The notes: a model not told the origin generated them from the sequence alone. Counted from the stretch's first letter, positions 31,788 through 43,183 are shown. The stretch: 64,000 nucleotides of DNA from Phaeodactylum tricornutum CCAP 1055/1 (GCF_000150955.2 NC_011694.1:203814-267813); one strand, 5' to 3'. Numbers and translations: made by a program.

Positions 31788-32561
31788 GGTATTGACGATG
31801 ACGAATGCAACAACAACGACAACGACGATACAAAGCGGGAAACGTAATGGATCGAGACCGAGTGTTTGCGATCAATGCTCCAAGGCTGTAGGCAAGGAAT
31901 GGAACGAGTTGAGGCAAACTACTTTACGAAAATCGTTGGTGTTGTCGTGGATGGTTCTGGTGACACGGAAAGACTGCAATGGGTTTGTGGGATACGGCTA
32001 TGCTGTTGCTGCTGCGGTACGGGGTCGGCAATATCCAGAGTGTAGGGGGCTGGGGGGACAAAAGGGAATCACTTCCAAAGATGGGAGTGGTGATGATATA
32101 GGATCTTTGTCCCGAACGACAGCGCCCAAGCTGAAACGGGTCAACCCCAAGTCACTCACACGCTTACGCATACACATTCACGCAGAGTCAGTCAGACAGA
32201 CAGACAGACAGACAACATTCACCCGCGGGAAATGTCCATCACAAGCCGCAGCCTTACGGGGTGGCCCTGTTCTCGTCTGTCCGGTGTACGATAGGCGCGG
32301 CTCCTCGAGCAATGTCTGCACTCCGAACCGTCAACGGGCAGCTGTTTGGGACCATGATCCCCTACCCTACTCTGGGAGCGGCATCTCCGTTTTATTTTCA
32401 AGCGACGATAGGAATCCGAAACTACGGCACACAATCTAGCCAATCCGATAGAATAGACCTGTAACCAAGCAACCAATCCAGAATTGTACCGCACGAAACA
32501 GTATCCTATAGCAACAAGACCTTACAATTTTTACTTATCAGGAAAAGCTAACAATGCATTT
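31788..32561. other. Intergenic region with CAGA microsatellite
   Basis: 0.77 kb between the RGG gene start and the AKR gene stop. It contains a run of CAGA units at about 32188-32213. A long plus-strand frame across this area is antisense overlap plus leader and has no family feature. Confidence 0.5.
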
Positions 32562-33626
32562 TTAAAGAACGTCACAGTCACCACCTTCGGCTTCCGGTTT
32601 GGTCGCATTCCGCAGACGTTCCATATCGACATCGCTCAAGACAAAATCAAATATATCACGATTGCTCCGAATGTGATCCGCATTGTTACTTTTGGGGACG
32701 ACGGGACCAATGTACAAAGGACGCTCTTCCAGAGCTTGTTGGACAATAAAACGCAAAGCCACTTGCGCGCCCGTCACAGGCCGCGTTTCGTTGCTACCGT
32801 GTTGGTAGCGGGCCGCAATCTCCGTCACCAAGTCTCCACTAATGAGAGAATCGGACGGTTCGTATTGACAAGGGCCGCAGAGGGGAGAAAAGCTCATGCA
32901 CGTAATGTTCTCGGTTCGGCACGTTTCCAGTACGGCATCCACGTCGCCCGATCCAACGTGGTATTCAATCTGGTTGAGACTCGGTCGAACCGTCGCAATC
33001 TCCAGCACATCTTGTAAATGCTGTGAACAGTAGTGAGATACTCCAATGAAACGAGCCTTGCCGCTGTAATAGATTTCTTCCATTGCTCTCCACTGCGTTT
33101 GACGCTGCGCTCGTCCCGTTTTGGTCTGTTGCCAATCCGACGGAAAATGCACCATCAAATGGTCCACGTAACCCAGATTTAGCTCGAACATGTTTTGGTG
33201 ATGCGCACCCAAGGTTTCCTCGTAGGAAAGTCCGCCCGGAATCTTGGTCAAGACGAATAAATCGCTTCGTCGGCCCACGTAACAGTCTCGAATGGCGCGA
33301 CCCACACCTTTTTGGTTGCCGTAGCCTAAGGCGGTATCGACCAGGGTTATTCCCTCACCAAAAGCCTTGCACAAGGATTGAAAGGCGACGGTGTCGTTGT
33401 ATTGCCAGGTACCGGCACCCACTAGCGGAATGTGGACGGGCAAGCCGTGTACGTCGACGCCGATGGGTTGGCGCGGAATTTCCGGATGTTCGTACCAATC
33501 GGTAGTCCGTGCACCCGTGGGGACACGTAGGGCGTTGGCGTCTGCGGGCAGGATCCATGCCCATACGAGTGCCGCGATCGTCAATCCACGCCGAATGTGT
33601 GTGGCATCAAAGGGCATGGTAGGCAT
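32562..33626 (-). CDS. Aldo/keto reductase with signal peptide
   Basis: NAD(P)H-dependent oxidoreductase of the AKR family, 354 aa from the ATG at 33626. An ATG at 33719 would add 31 residues and bury the signal sequence; one at 33617 is also possible. The N-terminus (RRGLTIAALVWAWILPADANA) is a clear signal peptide, unusual for an AKR. The catalytic tetrad is visible: Asp and Tyr in LVDTALGYGN, Lys in VLTKIPGG, His in DHLMVHFPSDW. GVSHYCSQHL and NQIEYHVG follow the usual barrel order, and PVVPKSNNADHIRSN is the cofactor-binding end. Secretory, ER or plastid-outer-compartment location is inferred; the substrate is unknown. Confidence 0.85.
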   Translation of the reverse strand: MPTMPFDATHIRRGLTIAALVWAWILPADANALRVPTGARTTDWYEHPEIPRQPIGVDVHGLPVHIPLVGAGTWQYNDTVAFQSLCKAFGEGITLVDTALGYGNQKGVGRAIRDCYVGRRSDLFVLTKIPGGLSYEETLGAHHQNMFELNLGYVDHLMVHFPSDWQQTKTGRAQRQTQWRAMEEIYYSGKARFIGVSHYCSQHLQDVLEIATVRPSLNQIEYHVGSGDVDAVLETCRTENITCMSFSPLCGPCQYEPSDSLISGDLVTEIAARYQHGSNETRPVTGAQVALRFIVQQALEERPLYIGPVVPKSNNADHIRSNRDIFDFVLSDVDMERLRNATKPEAEGGDCDVL

Positions 33627-33719
33627 TGTCCAGATGTTTCGGTCGACCCCGAACGAAATGGGAAATGGTGGAAACAGGAGGGACAAGAGACACGTTTCTC
33701 GGGATCCAAGATTTTGCAT

Positions 33720-34340
33720 ACCGATGAGGGGTAGGGCTATCCCGATTTATTTTGATTGTGACTCTGACTGTGTCTGTGAATCTCCCGCTCAAAGACAAAG
33801 AATTCGTTTGTGATCCAAAAACGCTTCGTCGTACTTGATGACAACGGTTTTGAGTAGTATTCTGTTTGCGAATTCTTTGGATATCAATGTCTGTATAAGT
33901 GCGAAAAGTGAAAACCTTTTTCCGAAAGGATAGTCTTGTCTTCTAAAACCAGACAGAAAGCAGACTTTCTCAACACGACTACATTTATTGCCCAAAGTTT
34001 GGGCATCAATTCGTACTACAACCTCTTCGTCTCAAAGCCGTCAAATTGGCTACACAAGCTGACGTGAAGCTGGCTGCCGTTTTGCGATAGCACACGGAGC
34101 TTTTTCTTCACGTGAGAGCGCTCAGCGACAAAGATATTGTGCATGTTCAAACCTCCGAACACGACCGGCAAGGCAGTTACCGAGAGAAAAGCATCTCAAA
34201 TTGACGACCTACTCTACTCGAATCGAGAGTAACAATAAAGCTTCCAATCCAATACTGCGGAAGGTTAACAACTCGCAGTGTTTTTCTTTCTCTTTCAGCA
34301 ATACACGGCTAATTCATTGCAGTAGACTGCGTTCCAGAGT
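33720..34340. promoter_or_regulatory. Divergent promoter region of AKR and Zn2Cys6 genes
   Basis: 621 bases between divergent genes. Two motifs stand out upstream of the Zn2Cys6 regulator: TGACGT at 34060-34065 and CACGTG at 34109-34114. They are bZIP- and bHLH/bZIP-type cores. Function is inferred from motif identity only. Confidence 0.4.
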
Positions 34341-36955
34341 ATGAACGAAGACAGTACCGAAGACCCGGATGATGGCAGTGTGGCGCTCTGTGCATCATGC
34401 GATCGTTGCCGCTCGCGAAAGACCAAGTGTGACGGCCAGCGCCCCTGTGGAAACTGCTTGGCCAAGTACATGAAGAAGAATAAACTCAGTAGGTAAGTGG
34501 CAGCGAGGTTGCTAACGACGGTGACCGTAGAAACATCTGTGGTGGTATCTGACGAGACCGAAGTGGTTTTGACCAAAAAGTGAAAAGGCGAAAAGCGCCG
34601 AAACAACGGGGAGGTTTTATAGATATTTGAATCTCGTGAAACTATCAAGGGGAAAAATCGATGGTCGTACGATATACGGTTGTAGTGCCGGGCTTGGGGT
34701 GGTACGATTGTGTAATACTCATAGTCCGTCGAATACATCGGAACATCAATCGGGTTGGGCTCCTTTCATTGATTGGCAGTGCGACGGATTCTAGCTCTAC
34801 CCATGCATCGCTTTGCCATCTTACACCTATCCTTCTTTTGTACATCAAACAGCGCGGATGGAATCGATTTTACCGAGTGTGAGTGTGTCTATTCACCCGC
34901 TAAGCGTCGTGGCCCTATTCCGGGTCGTACCGCTGGCCAAGCTCGGAAGGCCACCGAGCTGCAACATCACCAACAGCAGCAGCCGAATGATTGGCCTCAA
35001 AATTATCACAACAACCCTTCGACTGGGGTGAACTTGAACGGGACAGGATTGGACGCCCAAATGACTGCTGCTTTATTTTCCGGCCAAACCGAACAGGCGT
35101 CGTTGCAGCAAAAACTGAACTTTTTGCAGTCACTGCAAAATCAAGACGAAGATCATCTCATGATGCAACAGCAGCAGCAGCAGCATCAGATGGACGAGCC
35201 TGCCAATCGACGAGTGAAACGTGAAGATGCTGGACAGAATACCAGCACGAACGGGATTCCTCGCACTATCACCACCCACACGCACCTTTTGGAACGCTCC
35301 AATCCAGATGGAGCCCGTCTTCGTGCGTACTACCAGCTATCGATCGACGAACTCTATCGTTTGCCTCCGATACCGACGGACGAAGAATACTGTGCCCGCC
35401 TTAACGTTCCGGGGATGACGCCTCAAATGATCCCAGGTCCACATCTGGCCGCCCTGAGTGCCGCACGCTTTGCTGAGATCGCGCTCGGCGCACTTGTTCA
35501 CAACGAAGTGTCGTTAGCGATGGAATTGTGTAATGCAGTTGTTCACTGCTTGCGGGAATCCGTACAGGAACCCGTGCAGACACCAGTGATGTTCGAAGTT
35601 GCCAAGGCGTACTTTTTGCTCGGCGTTTTCCGTGCCTGTCGCGGAGACATGGAACGGTATTTCAAATATCGCCGGGTCTGTATGACGTATTTGGCGAAGC
35701 TGGAGGTAAGTGACAGTACATTTCACTTCCAAAGATATTATATAATGTGCTCACGGGGTATATGTATGATTTACTCCCTGCACAAAGAACGATGATAAAA
35801 CGGCGGTGCTCCTTGCCGCAGTGGCCTACTTGGACTCTTGGGCGTACATGACTTATAACGCCGACGACAAATTGGTGCCGGCCGTTGATGATCAGCTTCC
35901 ACGCGTGATCGTCTATTAGTCGCAGTCCGTACGCTACTCAGACTGAGCTCAAGTATGATGTCAAGTTGGATGCTGGTGCCATTGCTAGCGATCCCAAGAA
36001 TCAAAACTGGATTCAAGGTGCTCCGCCGGTGTACCTGAATAATGAGGCCCCGTTGCATGCACGGGCTTTGGATGCTTTGGCTTGTGCCGTTCGCACTTGT
36101 TGCGATCAAGCCAACAGCCGTTTCGCTCTTATTAGCAAGGAGGCTAATATCGAAGGTCTGGACACGATTCCTTCCGAATCCATTTCTTCTGCAACGTACA
36201 ATGCAGTTCTATCGCACGAGAATGAGCTCTGCAGTCGCAATATTGTTCTTTCAGCGTACACTCTGATGCAACAGCACGAATCTACTGACAGTTCTCGACA
36301 CAAAAACGAGGGACAGCACATGGTCATTTCTGCGATGGACGCGTTTCTGGAAAATAGTGACGAAGATGGCAATGGTGGATTCACCGACAGTCAGATTCAG
36401 AGTTTGCTTTCTGTTTGTAACACTGCGATTGAGAATCCGTTCCTCTTGCACCATGCTGGTCCAACATATCACATGGTGTCCAACGCGGCCGTACTATTGT
36501 GTCATTTATTAAACGGCCTTCATATGGCCAAGATGAACGGTCAAGATTTCGGTCGGATGGAACAGTCCATGTTTGAAGAAGTCTTTGACGCTTTTATATC
36601 GATTCGCAAACTCTTGACGATTCATCGACGTAAACTACCGGTCAAACTGCGTTGCCATGCTATTCCGAGACCAAGCATGGACGGTTTAAAGGAAGGGCAG
36701 CCGTTAATTGATTTGGGGGAAACAATTCTTTGTGCGTGCCGTGGATGCCAGGGTTTTGTCCTTATGGCTTGCAGTCCCTGTGTAGCGGCGGAGCGTGCCC
36801 AGGCGGCGCAACATGATTTGTCAGTCGAAGCGGCGAAGGAAGCCGAAGCGATTGAAATGGGCGAGCTCGACAACGAATTGGACAACTTGGGAGCGGAATT
36901 TGATATGGACGACGATATGTTGTTGGGAATGATTAGCAATCTCATTTCAAGTTGA
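34341..36955 (+). CDS. Zn2Cys6-type (fungal-like) transcription factor
   Basis: Exon 1 34341-34492 and exon 2 34853-35705 (donor GTAAGT, acceptor CAAACAG) are well supported. Exon 3 begins at 35788. The last exon runs to 36955. About 698 aa if a 76-nt intron 35844-35919 is used. The binuclear zinc cluster is split by intron 1: exon 1 has CDRCRSRKTKCDGQRPCGNC, and exon 2 supplies the last Cys and the basic KRRGP tail (ECVYSPAKRRGPIPGR). The loop before the sixth Cys is longer than in fungi. Then come Gln-rich runs, and a long helical region (DELYRLPPIPTDEEYCARL, FEVAKAYFLLGVFRACRGD) like the regulatory region of such factors. The C-terminus is acidic. Near 35900 the frame changes without a strong splice signal (see findings). 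It is probably nuclear and DNA-binding. Confidence 0.82.
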
Positions 36956-37325
36956 AAGGAAGGGAACGAATCCTTCGTGTTTTGTACGAGCGTGAGCGGT
37001 CTTGATTGCGAGAACCCACACACAACAACATATAATGTTTACACATTTTCATTTCCAAAAAAGAAAACCGAGCAACGACGAGTTAGCATACTAGTACGGT
37101 AACAAATAACAGTAACAAGTCTAAAGTTGGTGTCATTGGGTCTTGCTAGAGAATAGTAGACTATGCCTATTTGTGAGTAAAGGCAATTTCTGTGAAGTCT
37201 GAAGCCGAGGATGCGTGGTCATTCAACGATGTGTCATTGTCGCCATCACTGGAAATTCATATATGTAATTACAGTTAGCGAGAACCGTTTGATGAAAGTT
37301 GGAAGCTGCTGGGTTGACATGGCCT
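36956..37325. other. Convergent intergenic region
   Basis: 370 bases between converging stops; AT-rich, nothing recognised. Confidence 0.5.
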
Positions 37326-38924
37326 TTAGACTGACGGATCCAGTTTGTCGGGCGCACCACCGAGCAGGGCCTGACTCGCGCTGGCTTCCACATCATCCTC
37401 GAGAACATCTGCTTTGTTGGAATCCGTCTTTTCCGTCAATCCGTGCATTTCGCGGCGCTTCATGAGGATAATCTGCAACACCGCAGCGGTTCCCAGCATG
37501 GTGGCGTTCAACAAAAAGCTCGTCGTGGGGGTTAAATCGGTCAAGAGGGAGAACAGGACGATAAAGTTGAGTGGGATACGGTAGAGATTGTAAATGGCGG
37601 CCCGCTTGGACTCCGGCACGATGACGCCCTTGAGGGTTCCGTAAATCGGCCAGTACATGCCGACGGTGACTTCAAAGACGTTCATGAGCAAAAACTTGAC
37701 GGTATTGGAATAGGACAGGGCGATTCCGGCCATGGCGGCGGAGGCCGTGGCAAACACAATGACGGCGAGACGCTCGCCCCGCATTTTTTCAATCTGTATA
37801 GAGAACAAGCTCGAGCCGGCCATGCAGGAGACCATAAAGGTTGAAAAGATGAGTCCAAAGGGCAAGGCTTCATCGGATCCTTCCGTTAAGGCTGGTGTCC
37901 ACATAAAGACAAAGATGTACATGCTACCTTCAAAGAGCGAAGAAATAATGCCACAGAGCAAGACATCTTGCGAGCGAATGGTGGTGGTAAAGGCGGTCTG
38001 GAGACCATCGTACCAGTGGGCTTGGCCACGACTGCTATCGTTGGATCCGTCCGTATCTCCGTAGTTTTCTTCCCACAGAGACAGTGCAGCTATGCCGCAT
38101 CCCAGCAAGGCCACGAGCGCAATATCGAACGGATTCAGGTAGCCACCCATGTACACTTGTCCGCCGGTTTGGATAGCGGTCATGGGCACGGCGCTGGCGG
38201 CCTTATTGGCGACGAGTCCCGCCGTAATGGCAACGACGGAATTTCCGTAGGCGGCCCAGGAAAAAGATTTGCCTAACCAGGCCTTAAGGCCGGCATCGTT
38301 GTGGGCCCGAATCAACCAGGCTTCAAAGACGGAAAAGAGCAAACTGGTGGAGACACCACCCAACAAACGACCCAGGAGGAGCACGTTAAAGTTTTTAAAG
38401 TCTGTATTCCCACAGCAATGGAGGTAACGTGAGTATCTATGGACGAGCATGGAGTGTGTGACCATCACAATGCACGTGCGTGCATACTACGTACGTTTGG
38501 TTAGACAGGAGCAGGCGTAGACGACGGCAAAGAGAACGGCAAAGGTCCTGCGTCCGCCCCAATCGGCCATGCCGCCCACGAACGATCCAAAGACCATGGA
38601 GGATCCAAAGCCGGCCACAAAGAGGACGGCAATATCGTGCTGTGAGTAGCCATAATCGGAGTAAAGGGCGTAGACGTACGGTCCCTGCAACCAGTCGCTG
38701 AGCGTGGCGAGCAGGTACACCAGCAGATACTTGCGCACGAGGCGTTGCCACGCTTGACGTTGCTCTTCGTTGACGGCGGGAGTCGGACTGTTGCTATTAG
38801 AGTCCGAGGTAGAGGACTCGATCATTTTCTTCTTGTTGTAGTTCTTGTATCGCTCCGAAGATAGCACCGTGACGAGCACGTTCACGGCGAGGATACCGGA
38901 GAATATGAGAGGAAAGTTGGGCAT
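37326..38924 (-). CDS. MFSD5: MFS transporter, MFSD5/MOT2 (molybdate-anion) type
   Basis: Exons 38924-38495 and 38401-37326. The intron of 93 nt has GTACGT at the donor and AATACAG at the acceptor and splits a His codon; the product is 501 aa. The frame upstream of 38924 begins at TTG, so the ATG there (MPNFPLIFSGILAVN) is chosen. Conserved signatures of the family: LSDWLQGPYVYALYSDYGY, FGSFVGGMADWGGRR, GRLLGGVSTSLLFSVFEAW, FVFMWTPAL, LPFGLIFSTFMVSCMAGSS and VIVPESKRAAIYNLYRIPLN. These line up with human MFSD5 and algal MOT2, which take up molybdate. It has about 12 membrane segments and a cytosolic acidic tail. Molybdate transport is inferred from the family. Confidence 0.9.
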
Positions 38925-39948
38925 CTTGTTGGAAATAAAATGTCGGAAAAATCCGTCTCTCGAGGAGTCCTCTTGCCGTTCGAGGGTAATTAAGTGTAAG
39001 GCTTGCGTTGCTGGCAAGAGGAATGTGTCAAACTCTTCGGTAATCTATTTGTACTAAGAGGCATGCAACAGAACACAATCGTCAGAGAACGGATACGAGC
39101 AGGTGGAAAATAGATATGGGGGGAACGCTTTGGTGTGGTGTTACCCAAACAAACATTCTGTCAACGCCGTAGGCTGGTTGTCGCGCGAGCGAACGCTCGA
39201 CACCAAAAGGGGGATTGACCGGGGGGACATTTGGCTACTACTACTAGCTCTCTACTAGAGTTAGAGAAACACACGGCAAGCGTGAATCGATGCGATCCAT
39301 CAATCTAACTGCAAATAACGTATCGATCGGAAACGGACCGTGACTGTGCCAATGCACGCATGCCACGCAGGCAATCCTTTAAGTATGTGAACGGTCCGAG
39401 TCGATTGCGTAGAGTGATTGGAGTGATTTGAAAATGACCGTGGACCAGCGAATGGATGCCCAATCGAACATAAATGTCACGGTTCGGCAGAATGGCAAAT
39501 TCTTCCGGATCCAAATAAATCCGGGTTTTTGACACAAACGTAGAGCCCAGCGACCCGGGGGACCGCAACGTTCCCAATGCCCGCTCACGACGGACTCGTG
39601 GGAGCTCATGGAACTAACAGTAACAGTGACAATAACAACTGAAAGTAGGGGAAACTGTGTAGTCAGTCGTGTGGTTACACGATGTACACACATACTTACA
39701 TAGAGTTGCGTGTACAAACAAACATACCGTTCAAACAATGCGTGGAAAAAATGTACACGACAAGCGCGTGTTCCCAAACCCAACGGACCCGCGGCGTGGC
39801 GGTGACGAACGGTAGAAAAGGCAGCCTTGGGACGAATAACGCGATATCCCATCCTCCGTGGCTCTCGAGGGACAGAATTTACGCGCCGCACAATTTTCTC
39901 TAGTAATCCCCGTCTCTCCCTCTATCCTTTTTCTCCAGCACGTATATC
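38925..39948. other. Divergent intergenic region
   Basis: 1.0 kb between the MFSD5-type gene (minus) and the small coiled-coil gene (plus). Frames here on the minus strand start at non-ATG codons and show no domain. No repeat or RNA gene is visible. Confidence 0.45.
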
Positions 39949-40616
39949 ATGAGTTTCATTGACAAGATGAAAAAGGCCGGCAAGAGCGTCGTGGACGCCG
40001 GTGCCAAGACCATGCTCAAGGTCCGTCCGAGACAATGTGTGTGTGTGTGCGCGTCCGTATTGGAACGGCTCGCGGCTACTCCAGGTCTCCATAACGGTCA
40101 CGGATTGCTTCGATCCGATTCTGTTTCTCCTTCTACTTGCTTCGCGTTCGGAGTGTTTGTTCGCTTCAATGTAGAGTTGCACGCGGTACACCGTATTCGC
40201 ACCTCCCAACGTCCCAATGATTCTGTACCATTTGTCGTTATGGACATTATACACTGACTCGTCGCTTATTTTCTTGTTGTGGGTGGGGGGCAACTACAAA
40301 AACATAATAACAGACGGATATTGCCTTTTTGAATCGTGAGATCAAGTCTCGCAAACAGGCCTTTGGCATTGACATCTACGATCTCATGGAACGTTTGGAA
40401 ACGGAAGACTCCCTGACCGTGGCGGACAAGGAAAGCCAAATCCGTGCGTCCTTTGACGCCGCCCGTAAGGACATTGCCGTCATTCAGGCCAAGAAGGAAT
40501 GCAAATCGGAAGAAGTGACGGTTCTGGAGGCCGAAACGGACGCTGCTAACGCCAGCCAAGCCATTCCTCCCTCCAGTGGAACCGTCGTGACCAACCAGCA
40601 TCCCTCGGAAATGTAA
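39949..40616 (+). CDS. Small coiled-coil protein, function unknown
   Basis: Two exons: 39949-40020 (24 codons) and 40314-40616. The intron of 293 nt has a GTCCGT donor and an ATAACAG acceptor, phase 0, and carries a TG-repeat. The product is 124 aa. The N-terminus is amphipathic and basic (MSFIDKMKKAGKSVVDAGAK). It continues into TDIAFLNREIKSRKQAFGIDIYDLMERL and a charged helix, then a Ser/Thr/Pro tail. No signal peptide or membrane segment is present. The spliced reading frame and helical composition support a real gene. I do not recognise the family; an adaptor or membrane-surface-binding role is only a guess. Confidence 0.7.
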
Positions 40617-40668
40617 CGCGCGGCAACGATTCATCACTGGAGAAGTGGTGTACGCACCACCGACAGGC

Positions 40669-40681
40669 ACACACACACACA
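40669..40681. repeat. CA microsatellite
   Basis: Short (CA)n run in the convergent spacer after the coiled-coil gene. Confidence 0.7.
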
Positions 40682-40883
40682 GTCTCCCACCTTTCCGTAC
40701 ACTCAAAGAAGGTATCGAGTGGGAGAAGGTAGTCACACATATCGTACCGTATTAGTTTTTCGTTTTATTGTTTCGTCAAAAGAGTCAAAGCCTCCACGAG
40801 GCGGAGAACGAATTCAAATACATTAGCGTAGATAGACTTTGTACGCGTACTACCATTGGGCTTTATAGAGGTATTTCTAGTTG

Positions 40884-41693
40884 TTATCCCTCTTCCATTG
40901 TTTCTTCTTCCTCCTCGGCATCCGATTCTTCCTGTTCCAGTTGGGTTTGCGCCCATTCTTTGGCTTGTTGGATCATTTCCAATGGCGCTCCCACATGACG
41001 AAAGTCGTTCTCTTTCGTCAGCCAAGATACCTCCAGTTCGAGCGGTTTGGAACTTTCCTTATTCTCTTGGTGCAACAAAATCAAGATTTTACAGATTTCC
41101 TGCACCGCCTGGGTGGCCGACAGCTTGGTCTTGTGCAGATTCAGCTTTTCCAATTCCGTCTTGGCGGCTTGTTTGCCTTTACCCACGGCTACCCCAAAGT
41201 ACGCATGCGAATTTCCACTGGGTTCGACGAGATGCAAACAGGCTGCCTTTTCTTCTTCGTCGTAACTGGCGAGGACGGCGGCGGCTCCAAAAGGCCGGAG
41301 GGCCCCGTGGAGTGTAAAGTAGTGCACGTAGGATCCCAGTCGCGCGGCCAAGGTATCCGGGGGAATCGAGGTACCGTACTGTGCCTTCCAATCCGAGGCT
41401 TCGTCCATGGCACGGGACACGAGGACACGTGCGTCGGGTAGAAAACCGGTGGAAGCGACTCCAGCGCGTTCGTGCACGTGGTGAATGCGTTTGTACGAAC
41501 CCGTGGTGGGGACCACCATTTTGTGTAGAATGGGCTTGGATACACCGAGGACAACCGCACCGTCTTGACAGGCAATCCCAATGACGGTACCGGCTTGTTC
41601 GACGGCTTTCGTGGCGTATTCCACTTGGAAGAGACGACCGTCCGGAGAAAACGTCGATGACGAAAGATCGTAGCCCGATCCTGAACTCGCCAT
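40884..41693 (-). CDS. PSMA3: 20S proteasome subunit alpha-7 (alpha type-3)
   Basis: Structural subunit of the outer ring of the 20S proteasome; 269 aa, no intron, ATG at 41693 (MASSGSGYDLSSSTFSPDGR). The alpha-type N-terminal signature GYDLSSSTFSPDGRLFQVEYA is immediately after the start. YVHYFTLHGALRPFGAAAVL, GNSHAYFGVAVGKGKQAAKTE and the very acidic tail (EEESDAEEEEETMEEG-like) identify the alpha-3 (a7/C8) class rather than other alpha subunits. There is no N-terminal Thr, as expected for non-catalytic alpha subunits. It is divergent from LSm1. Confidence 0.95.
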   Translation of the reverse strand: MASSGSGYDLSSSTFSPDGRLFQVEYATKAVEQAGTVIGIACQDGAVVLGVSKPILHKMVVPTTGSYKRIHHVHERAGVASTGFLPDARVLVSRAMDEASDWKAQYGTSIPPDTLAARLGSYVHYFTLHGALRPFGAAAVLASYDEEEKAACLHLVEPSGNSHAYFGVAVGKGKQAAKTELEKLNLHKTKLSATQAVQEICKILILLHQENKESSKPLELEVSWLTKENDFRHVGAPLEMIQQAKEWAQTQLEQEESDAEEEEETMEEG

Positions 41694-42309
41694 GATGATG
41701 ATGATGAATCACGCAACGGCGGCCTGCGGAGGAAGAAAACGAGACTGCGGGAAGAAGGCGACGAGGTACGAGCAGCGCCCAATGAGAATCTGTTGGATAG
41801 AATAATTGAGCGCTGGGTATACAACAATCGTTACGGTTCCGGAATGGTCGGACACCATGGCCGTAGTCGGGGGAATACACACCGTGCCCGTAGTACGGTA
41901 CCGTGGTCGAAGCATGCGGGACGATTCGAGCCGAAGCTCGTGGAACCCCAGAACAATCAGGGGAGGGTTCAAGGTCAGTGTTGCATGTGCTACGGAAGGA
42001 CGCACAAACGGAATCTCCATACACCCCTCCCCTATTACACGTCGTGTCCGTATCGATCTACGGAGCGATCGCAGACCGGGACGCGAACGAAAGCGGCACC
42101 GACCATGAGGATTGCCCGAGGGGCCGGGGCAATTAGTCGGACACCACTTCCATTTACACCAATTGTACGAACGATTACCGGACCTTCCGTAGAAGTAAGG
42201 TATCCCAAGCACAAGAGAAGTGACAGTGAGCTCTTTGTTGTGTGGGCAAGGAATATACAACAGTCGGTTTCGTTTGGCTGGCGTACTCCCCAACCGCCAC
42301 ACCCGCACA
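41694..42309. promoter_or_regulatory. Divergent promoter between PSMA3 and LSM1
   Basis: 616 bases between two divergent housekeeping genes. A short ATG/ATC triplet run abuts the PSMA3 start. Long frames on both strands here are antisense or chance frames without domain signatures. Shared promoter use is inferred from the layout. Confidence 0.4.
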
Positions 42310-43183
42310 ATGCCCCTCCCCGACTCAATCACCAATCTAGGTGGCCCCACAATGGTGACCTCAACACCTTCCGGTACCACGACAGCTTTACCTCCATCCA
42401 CAGAAGACTCAATGCACAGCTCTTCCCCGACGCCTTTCCCTGGCAACCGTCCGGGGGGGCGCGGGCCGAAGCGATCACAGGGGGCAACGTCGACTCGTAC
42501 GCCACGACGACCCACGGAGGCCACCACAACCCTGCATCAAACTTCCGGGATCCCGTACGGTCACGTGCCGGCGTATTTGCCAGGGAGTGCCAGCCTCGTG
42601 GAAGAACTAGATCAACGCGTTCTGATTGTCCTGCGGGACGGTAAGCACGTAGTTGGGGTACGTTGGATAGAGGGTCAGAGGAGAAGCGTTTCGTGGTCCA
42701 GTGTGACGTGTGTATGTGTGTGTGTGTGTGTATTTGCGCATGCGATTTGCACCACCCCTGGGTGACTGCAGATGCATGTCTCGTTGACATCTTCTCTCAC
42801 ATTTGAAACGTTGGGATTGCACCCTTTCCTATTTCCCTCATTATTGTTCACAGACGTTGGTGAGTTATGATCAATTTTCCAATCTCATTCTACACGAAAC
42901 CGTCGAACGTCGCATGAAGCGTTGTCGTGAAACATCCACCGGTATCGTCACCTACTATGCCGATGTACCTTTGGGGTTGTACGTGGTGCGGGGCGATTCT
43001 ATCGTCCTCTGTGGACCTCTCGTGGACGAAGACGACATCCCGGCCATCAACGCGTACGCGGGAAGAGGGGGGCCAGGAAATCACCACTCCATGCAAAAGG
43101 TGACCTTGGAAGAACTGGCGGAAAAAACGGCCGATTCAGCCGTCCAATTGGAATGGGATTTTGATACTGATTTGATTGCGTAG
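42310..43183 (+). CDS. LSM1: LSm1, mRNA decapping-associated Sm-like protein
   Basis: Subunit of the cytoplasmic LSm1-7 ring that binds deadenylated mRNA and promotes decapping. Exons 42310-42657 and 42854-43183. The intron of 196 nt has a GTACGT donor and a TTCACAG acceptor, phase 0, and a TG repeat; the product is 225 aa. Sm1 motif: LIVLRDGKHVVGTLVSYDQF plus NLILHETVER. Sm2 motif: GLYVVRGDSIVLCG. PLVDEDD and the C-terminal helix (TLEELAEKTADSAVQL) fit LSm1, not other LSm proteins. Before YLPGSASLVEELDQR there is a 90-residue Ser/Thr/Pro/Arg-rich extension absent from animal LSm1. The ATG at 42310 is used; the frame continues upstream only from GTG. Confidence 0.93.

Noticed and set aside
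31639-32439. 266-codon plus-strand frame
   Set aside because: It overlaps the RGG gene antisense and then runs through low-complexity spacer; no domain or family feature.
35905-35919. 15-nt GT...AG stretch in the Zn2Cys6 gene
   Set aside because: Removing it leaves the frame running into a stop; far too short for a spliceosomal intron.
41793-42644. 283-codon plus-strand frame over the LSM1 promoter and first exon
   Set aside because: It is out of frame with the clear LSm1 Sm motifs and consists of Arg/His/Pro-rich composition.
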